Position numbers and translations under genes: made by a program. A stretch of DNA of 22,091 nucleotides from Cylindrotheca closterium. Taxonomy: Eukaryota; Bacillariophyta; Bacillariophyceae; Bacillariales; Bacillariaceae. Positions 17,898-22,091 of this stretch are shown one piece after another. A model generated the notes under the pieces. It made no database searches, was not told the DNA's origin, and saw only the letters and a program-made list of their open reading frames with translations. The stretch lies in contig CAKOGP040001624.1 in the NCBI GenBank assembly GCA_933822405.4, positions 3,550 through 25,640 of the forward strand, written 5' to 3'. How positions within the stretch are numbered: the stretch's first letter is position 1; every line of letters starts with the position of its first letter.

Positions 17898-20800
17898 ATG
17901 CCAACTACTCGGAGCGGTATGAACTCTACACCCGCTCCTCCTGCCGGTGCTGCCAACCAACCTGTCAGCCCTGCTACTTCAACTGTTGGCAATACTGCCG
18001 GTACGCCCGCCAATGCTACCGCGCCACCTGGTCGTACCCTTGCAAGCCTTGAGTTTGCTGTCACAACCCTCTTTCGAGAGCCCCTAGACAGCCCACTCAT
18101 GCGTGCTCTTCGTCGCGATGGATGCTTGCACTTCATGCACCTCCTCTCCTACAACGAGAATGAGCTCCTTGCATTGAAGTATGATGCACCCATCATTGAC
18201 CAATATGGGGTGGATACTGGCCAAACTCAGCTTACTCAGCTTGAGCGGCCCCATCGTGGCACTCTTCGGGCTTTACTTGGGTATGCTTACCTTCGTCAAA
18301 ACGTCCATGGCAATCCGATCACCCCGATCAATTGCATGAACATTGACGTACAAGCGTTCTTCAATTATCAATGTAGTGGTGACTTTATAGTTTTTAATAA
18401 GTCCCTTTTACCACAACCTCTTGTTCCCAAACCTGCTCATTGCCAACCTGTTGACTCGTCGTCCGCTACTCTCCTTCCAACACAGAAGGAGACAAGTTCA
18501 GACAGTCACCTAGCCACCGTACGCAACGAATTTGCACCCAAACATGGGGAGTTACAACGGCCAATGAGCGACGAATCAGACCGCCAATCTACAGTAGACG
18601 TAAAAAGTAATCAATATAGTGACACTACTAGTCCTACTACTAATGATTCTTCCGCTCTACAACCTAGTATTTGCACCTCTGATGGTATCAATATACTCAC
18701 TGGTGGTCGTGCTGATCAACTTATTAGCACACCAAGCACCATGAGTAGACTGACACTGGACAAACTTGACATCACCCATCATGTCACATTCGACTCCAAG
18801 CTTGAATGGGACCAAACTCTATTGGATCCCAACATTGACAAGCTAGGCAAACAAATCTTCCATTCTAAAATCGATCGCAACTCAAACTATTTTAGTCTTG
18901 AATGGGACCAAACCTTATTGGACCCACATAATGGTGATCTTGCGAACTTGTCCAGTCTTGAGTGGGACCAAACCTTATTGGACCCACACATTGACGACAT
19001 GAATGAACAAGTTCTTAAAGAATGTGAGAGTCAATCTGATAGAGTAGGCATCCTAAGGTGTAGTCAAACTATTCTAACTCTGAATGAAGCCTCTGAAGAT
19101 GAGACTCCCAAACAACTAGATGATTTTGACACTGCTATGGATGGCATTGGTAATGCCACACTCGTCTCCAACCTTGACTGGGACCAAACTTTATTGGACC
19201 CAAACATTGGCAATCTTGGCCGTAGTGTCTCTGCCAACAGCACTCGCCACGGCTTGCTCCTTCAGTTGACGGAAGCGAGCATGGGGAGTGATTCTGATGC
19301 TCTTCTTCCTGAACAAGATGAGACTGAGGAGTACCCAATGGATTTGGAGAACGGGGAGCAACAGTGTGTGATGTCTGATAAGCTGGCTATCGTACCGGCT
19401 ACCAAGCATCCTCTGCCTACACCCCCACAAGAAGCCAAGCAACACGAGCTTACATTTGATGGAGTAAAATATAGATCAGTTAATAACCATACTATTATCT
19501 GTTCTATCCAGAAAGTCAACGCTCGTAAACACCTAGCTTTGATTGATAGAGGTGCCAATGGCGGCATTGCTGGAGATGATGCCCGCATCATCCACAAATC
19601 CAATTGTACTGTTGACGTACAAGGCATTGACAACCACCAAGTGGCTGATATTCCTATAGTCACTTCGTCTGGATTAATCCACACCCAACGTGGACCTACC
19701 ATTGCCATCATGCACCAACGAGCCTACATTGGAAAGGGTCAAACCATTCTGTCCAGTGGACAAATGGAACACTTCAAGATTGTCGTGGACGACAAGTTTA
19801 CCAAAGCTGGTGGTCAACAACGCTTGGCAACACCTCCCAACTACAATTCTGAAGATGAAGAACGTCCGTTTGATCTTGTAGGAGTCCTTAAGAATAATAA
19901 AGCTCTTACTTCTTTCAAGGAACCTAAACTAGATGGAACTATTGATTATTTTCAGAATTTCAATTGTGTTCTTCCAACTGATGGACTGTACGAGCAGCGC
20001 CATCGAGCATCTGAAGACCTTACCTGGTTTGACTGTAACATGGCTGATCTATTTGGCTTTGATGCATCACTAGAAGATTCACCCATCCCTGAGTGTTTTG
20101 AGGTCTATGAGGCTTGTAAGCGTCCTTCAGTACTGTTTGACCCAGGACAACCAGTCAACTACGATATTGAGTCAGCTACTTTGGAGGCCAATTCTTTCAA
20201 GGACCTCATACTTGATTCGGACAAGCCTACTCTGAAGCGCAACCCACGCCATAAGGCTTGGACGACACCTCATGGGGAGTCAGATCGTTGTCCACCGCCA
20301 AGAGTACATTTCGATGATACTCTGACTGTCCACGAGAGTAGTAGTCAAACCATAGCTACTATAAAGAACTCTACACTAGAGGGTACTGTTGCTTTCCTTA
20401 CTGACTTTGTACTGGAAGACGACTTGCTCCAACAGTTGCCGGAAACGAGCATGGGGAGAGATGATGCTACTAGTGCTCTTTCTCCTGTACATGGTGGAAA
20501 CAAGTCAGATAGAGAGTCCGACCAAACAATAGATGAGATAGTCACTAACGAATCTATTTTAGTTTGTGCTCTTGACATCCTTGAAGACACTCTAGACTGT
20601 ACTCTTGACTTCCTTGAGCCACTCGACTTTGATCTGATCAATCGTGGATTGAGCACCGCTAACATTCCAAATGCCACGCTCATTCCTAAGCATTGTACTG
20701 ATCATGACCGAAACGGATTGGACTCAACGGCTATTGGAACTGGAGAAGCTAAGCCGGCCTTCAACCAAGTAGACAGTCATAATTGTAATAGAGCCTTACC

Positions 20801-22091
20801 CTTTACTACTATGAACGGACATTCTGCTTTAGATAGTGCAATCAACTTCTTTCAATCCTTTGCCTATGCGAATCCAATAGATGGACTCCATGATGTCCAT
20901 CCTCCACCAACTTCTGAACTAGCTAGACTTGAACGTAGCATGGAAGATCCTATCAACCTGGATCGCACCAGTGCAACTCAAGTTGCACCGCCAGAGCTTG
21001 AGATCTATCAGTCTCACAAGCAACCCTCAACTCAAGAGGCGCGCTTTGAGCTGGTGTTGTATCAATCTCACCAGCAATCCTCAGCCCAAGAGGCGCGCTT
21101 TGATGATGATACTCGAAAGCCTGATGGGAGAAATGGTCCACCACCTTGCAACAGTTTTGAGCATGGGTTACAACCAACTGAGGTTGAACTGAAGAACCCA
21201 AGCTCGGCTGTGAAGTCTCGTGAACGCGATTGGGAGCGCCTTCGCAGCTACTTTGCATGGTTGCCCAAGCTAGTCATCCAAAAGAACTTGGAACACTACT
21301 TGGAAGACTCAACTCAACTAGCTACGATAACTACTATAGATATTACAGTATTGGTGCCATCCAACTTTGTATCTACATCTAGTGCTAGTCACCAAACCAG
21401 GGCCGGGCAAATCTGCAGCTTACTACTTGCTGGGAAGCATAGATGCAGCCCACACCATGGCACCGAATCGCCAAGCTACAATGATAGTATCATTGAGCGG
21501 TCTCCAGGCCTATACCACCAATGTGCTTGTAGCAGAGCTAACCAAAGTCTTCACTTTGATGGCACAACTACAATGAGCTCAAGTGACGATGCAATCACAT
21601 ATGGACTCACTACAACTACAAGCAATGGTATAGATCTTTGTCACTGTACATTGACAGTGAGAGACTTCCTCCATTGGACATACATTGATGAGTGGAGAAC
21701 TTTGTCAATTGGACGGAAGCAATTTGAACGAAGACTACTAGCTAAGAATGAAATGGTAAAATATATCCACATAGCAACTTGTCTATCTACCAACGCTTTC
21801 TACATGAAGCAATTGACCACTTCAACTGAAGACCAAATGGATTCTGACCGTATTGTTGCTCAGATTCATGGGGAGCAGACAACTGGTCTGCAACCATTGC
21901 TTGAAGGCAATGAGCCACTCCTTGATGGCTTGCCTTGGCATATAACTAAACAGTACAAGACGAAATTGTACCAACTACACATATGGCATACCTTGTTGCC
22001 ATTACATCATATGAACAAAGTTTTTCACCTACAAAGGTTTTCTTTGCCTCATATTGATGGACCCAAGGCTACTGAGACTGTTGCCAACAGC
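17898..22091 (+). CDS. Copia-like Gag-protease polyprotein, open to the window edge (1398+ residues)
   Basis: From ATG 17898 the frame is open without a stop to the last base. Residues 1-50 are Pro/Ala/Thr-rich (MPTTRSGMNSTPAPPAG). About 50-165 match the conserved head of diatom copia Gag proteins as I know them (LMRALRRDGCLHFMHLL; GTLRALLGYAYLRQNVHG). The usual Gag core and CCHC knuckle are not visible; instead there are Ser/Thr/Asp-rich stretches and four LEWDQTLLDP-type repeats (residues about 302-435). The protease is clear: D550 in LALIDRGANGGIAGDD, then VQGIDNHQVADIPIV, HTQRGPTIAIMHQRAYIG and LSSGQMEHF. D-R-G-A replaces the textbook D-S/T-G. Later parts contain further internal repeats and a stretch (DWERLRSYFAWLP) like the pre-integrase region of these elements. 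Integrase, RT and RNase H are not seen; they may lie downstream or be absent. The clean 4.2-kb frame suggests a young or selected element. Confidence 0.82.
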   Translation, partial: MPTTRSGMNSTPAPPAGAANQPVSPATSTVGNTAGTPANATAPPGRTLASLEFAVTTLFREPLDSPLMRALRRDGCLHFMHLLSYNENELLALKYDAPIIDQYGVDTGQTQLTQLERPHRGTLRALLGYAYLRQNVHGNPITPINCMNIDVQAFFNYQCSGDFIVFNKSLLPQPLVPKPAHCQPVDSSSATLLPTQKETSSDSHLATVRNEFAPKHGELQRPMSDESDRQSTVDVKSNQYSDTTSPTTNDSSALQPSICTSDGINILTGGRADQLISTPSTMSRLTLDKLDITHHVTFDSKLEWDQTLLDPNIDKLGKQIFHSKIDRNSNYFSLEWDQTLLDPHNGDLANLSSLEWDQTLLDPHIDDMNEQVLKECESQSDRVGILRCSQTILTLNEASEDETPKQLDDFDTAMDGIGNATLVSNLDWDQTLLDPNIGNLGRSVSANSTRHGLLLQLTEASMGSDSDALLPEQDETEEYPMDLENGEQQCVMSDKLAIVPATKHPLPTPPQEAKQHELTFDGVKYRSVNNHTIICSIQKVNARKHLALIDRGANGGIAGDDARIIHKSNCTVDVQGIDNHQVADIPIVTSSGLIHTQRGPTIAIMHQRAYIGKGQTILSSGQMEHFKIVVDDKFTKAGGQQRLATPPNYNSEDEERPFDLVGVLKNNKALTSFKEPKLDGTIDYFQNFNCVLPTDGLYEQRHRASEDLTWFDCNMADLFGFDASLEDSPIPECFEVYEACKRPSVLFDPGQPVNYDIESATLEANSFKDLILDSDKPTLKRNPRHKAWTTPHGESDRCPPPRVHFDDTLTVHESSSQTIATIKNSTLEGTVAFLTDFVLEDDLLQQLPETSMGRDDATSALSPVHGGNKSDRESDQTIDEIVTNESILVCALDILEDTLDCTLDFLEPLDFDLINRGLSTANIPNATLIPKHCTDHDRNGLDSTAIGTGEAKPAFNQVDSHNCNRALPFTTMNGHSALDSAINFFQSFAYANPIDGLHDVHPPPTSELARLERSMEDPINLDRTSATQVAPPELEIYQSHKQPSTQEARFELVLYQSHQQSSAQEARFDDDTRKPDGRNGPPPCNSFEHGLQPTEVELKNPSSAVKSRERDWERLRSYFAWLPKLVIQKNLEHYLEDSTQLATITTIDITVLVPSNFVSTSSASHQTRAGQICSLLLAGKHRCSPHHGTESPSYNDSIIERSPGLYHQCACSRANQSLHFDGTTTMSSSDDAITYGLTTTTSNGIDLCHCTLTVRDFLHWTYIDEWRTLSIGRKQFERRLLAKNEMVKYIHIATCLSTNAFYMKQLTTSTEDQMDSDRIVAQIHGEQTTGLQPLLEGNEPLLDGLPWHITKQYKTKLYQLHIWHTLLPLHHMNKVFHLQRFSLPHIDGPKATETVANS
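18801..19202 (+). repeat. Four copies of a LEWDQTLLDP coding repeat
   Basis: Thirty-base units at 18801-18830, 18897-18926, 18957-18986 and 19173-19202 encode [LE/LD]WDQTLLDP followed by N/H and an Asp/Asn-rich linker. Starts are 96, 60 and 216 bases apart, all in frame. Synonymous differences (CTA/TTA, ACT/ACC, GAT/GAC) show that the protein motif, not only the DNA, has been kept. Confidence 0.95.
19254..20458 (+). repeat. Dispersed 35-base direct repeat inside the polyprotein
   Basis: Bases 19254-19288 and 20424-20458 match at 31 of 35 positions, in the same frame and exactly 390 codons apart. They encode LLLQLTEASMGS and LLQQLPETSMGR. The copies lie on either side of the protease. Confidence 0.9.
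19932..20894 (+). repeat. Degenerate 21-codon duplication 300 codons apart
   Basis: Segments starting at 19932 (DGTIDYFQNF...PTDGLYE) and 20832 (DSAINFFQSF...PIDGLHD) share 9 of 21 residues without gaps, with matching hydrophobic spacing. The offset is exactly 900 bases. Confidence 0.6.
21006..21113 (+). repeat. 18-codon tandem repeat in the polyprotein
   Basis: Two adjacent 54-base units (21006-21059 and 21060-21113) encode YQSHKQPSTQEARFELVL and YQSHQQSSAQEARFDDDT. The first 14 codons match well, including identical AAGAGGCGCGCTTTGA-type DNA. Confidence 0.95.

Noticed and set aside
19262..19711. 149-codon minus-strand frame opposite the copia-like polyprotein
   Set aside because: It is opposite the protease, whose motifs are clear on the plus strand.
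1..22091. CRISPR arrays, tRNA or rRNA genes
   Set aside because: No regularly spaced direct repeats, cloverleaf with conserved TTC boxes, or rRNA signature was found on reading both strands.

Overview
The window is a eukaryotic, transposon-dense stretch, most likely from a diatom. I base this on spliced genes with very short introns and on retroelement proteins (a Ty1/copia-type protease and RNase H, a Ty3/gypsy-type integrase tail, and an EEP-endonuclease non-LTR element) whose motifs match families I know from diatom genomes. The species cannot be named from the sequence. No bacterial operons, rRNA, tRNA or CRISPR arrays were seen.

Layout, left to right. 1-1170 (minus strand): broken copy of the ORF1 of a non-LTR retroelement, running off the left edge. 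1322-1633: Ty1/copia RNase H remnant with a nonsense codon. 1716-1994: unrecognised coding-like remnant. About 2000-4365: mostly non-coding, with two very strong hairpins (2939-2981 and 3446-3492) and a minus-strand coding-like remnant (3577-3828). 4366-5896: a three-exon gene of unknown function with a GC-AG intron, a GT-AG intron and a frame change at a UGA codon, followed by a polyadenylation signal. 6503-7129: weak ORF. 7347-8740: decayed gag-protease of an LTR retroelement, followed by a 29-bp tandem duplication and a fragment leading into an RNase H domain (8801-9013). 9014-11087: no recognisable gene. 11698-11960 (minus): Ty3/gypsy integrase tail.

11905-16400: the best-preserved non-LTR element, with a 935-codon ORF1 and an ORF2 that begins with a complete EEP endonuclease. 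The two ORFs overlap by four bases (ATGA), and the overlap sits between potential RNA hairpins. ORF2 is cut at 16401, before any reverse transcriptase, by a probable 279-bp LTR (16401-16679, TGTT...AACA). That LTR starts a copia-like element with a 1.2-kb leader containing a single ATG (16680-17897) and an ORF that stays open for 1398 codons to the right edge (17898-22091). This polyprotein has a Gag-like head and a retroviral-type protease at about residue 550. Much of the rest is internally repeated, and no integrase or reverse transcriptase is visible before the window ends.

The elements are nested: copia-like element inside non-LTR element, which in turn abuts a gypsy fragment. The most interesting items are the ATGA junction with its hairpins, the AUG-poor leader, the repeat-built polyprotein, and the UGA frame change in the three-exon gene. 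All family assignments come from reading motifs by eye; no database search was run.
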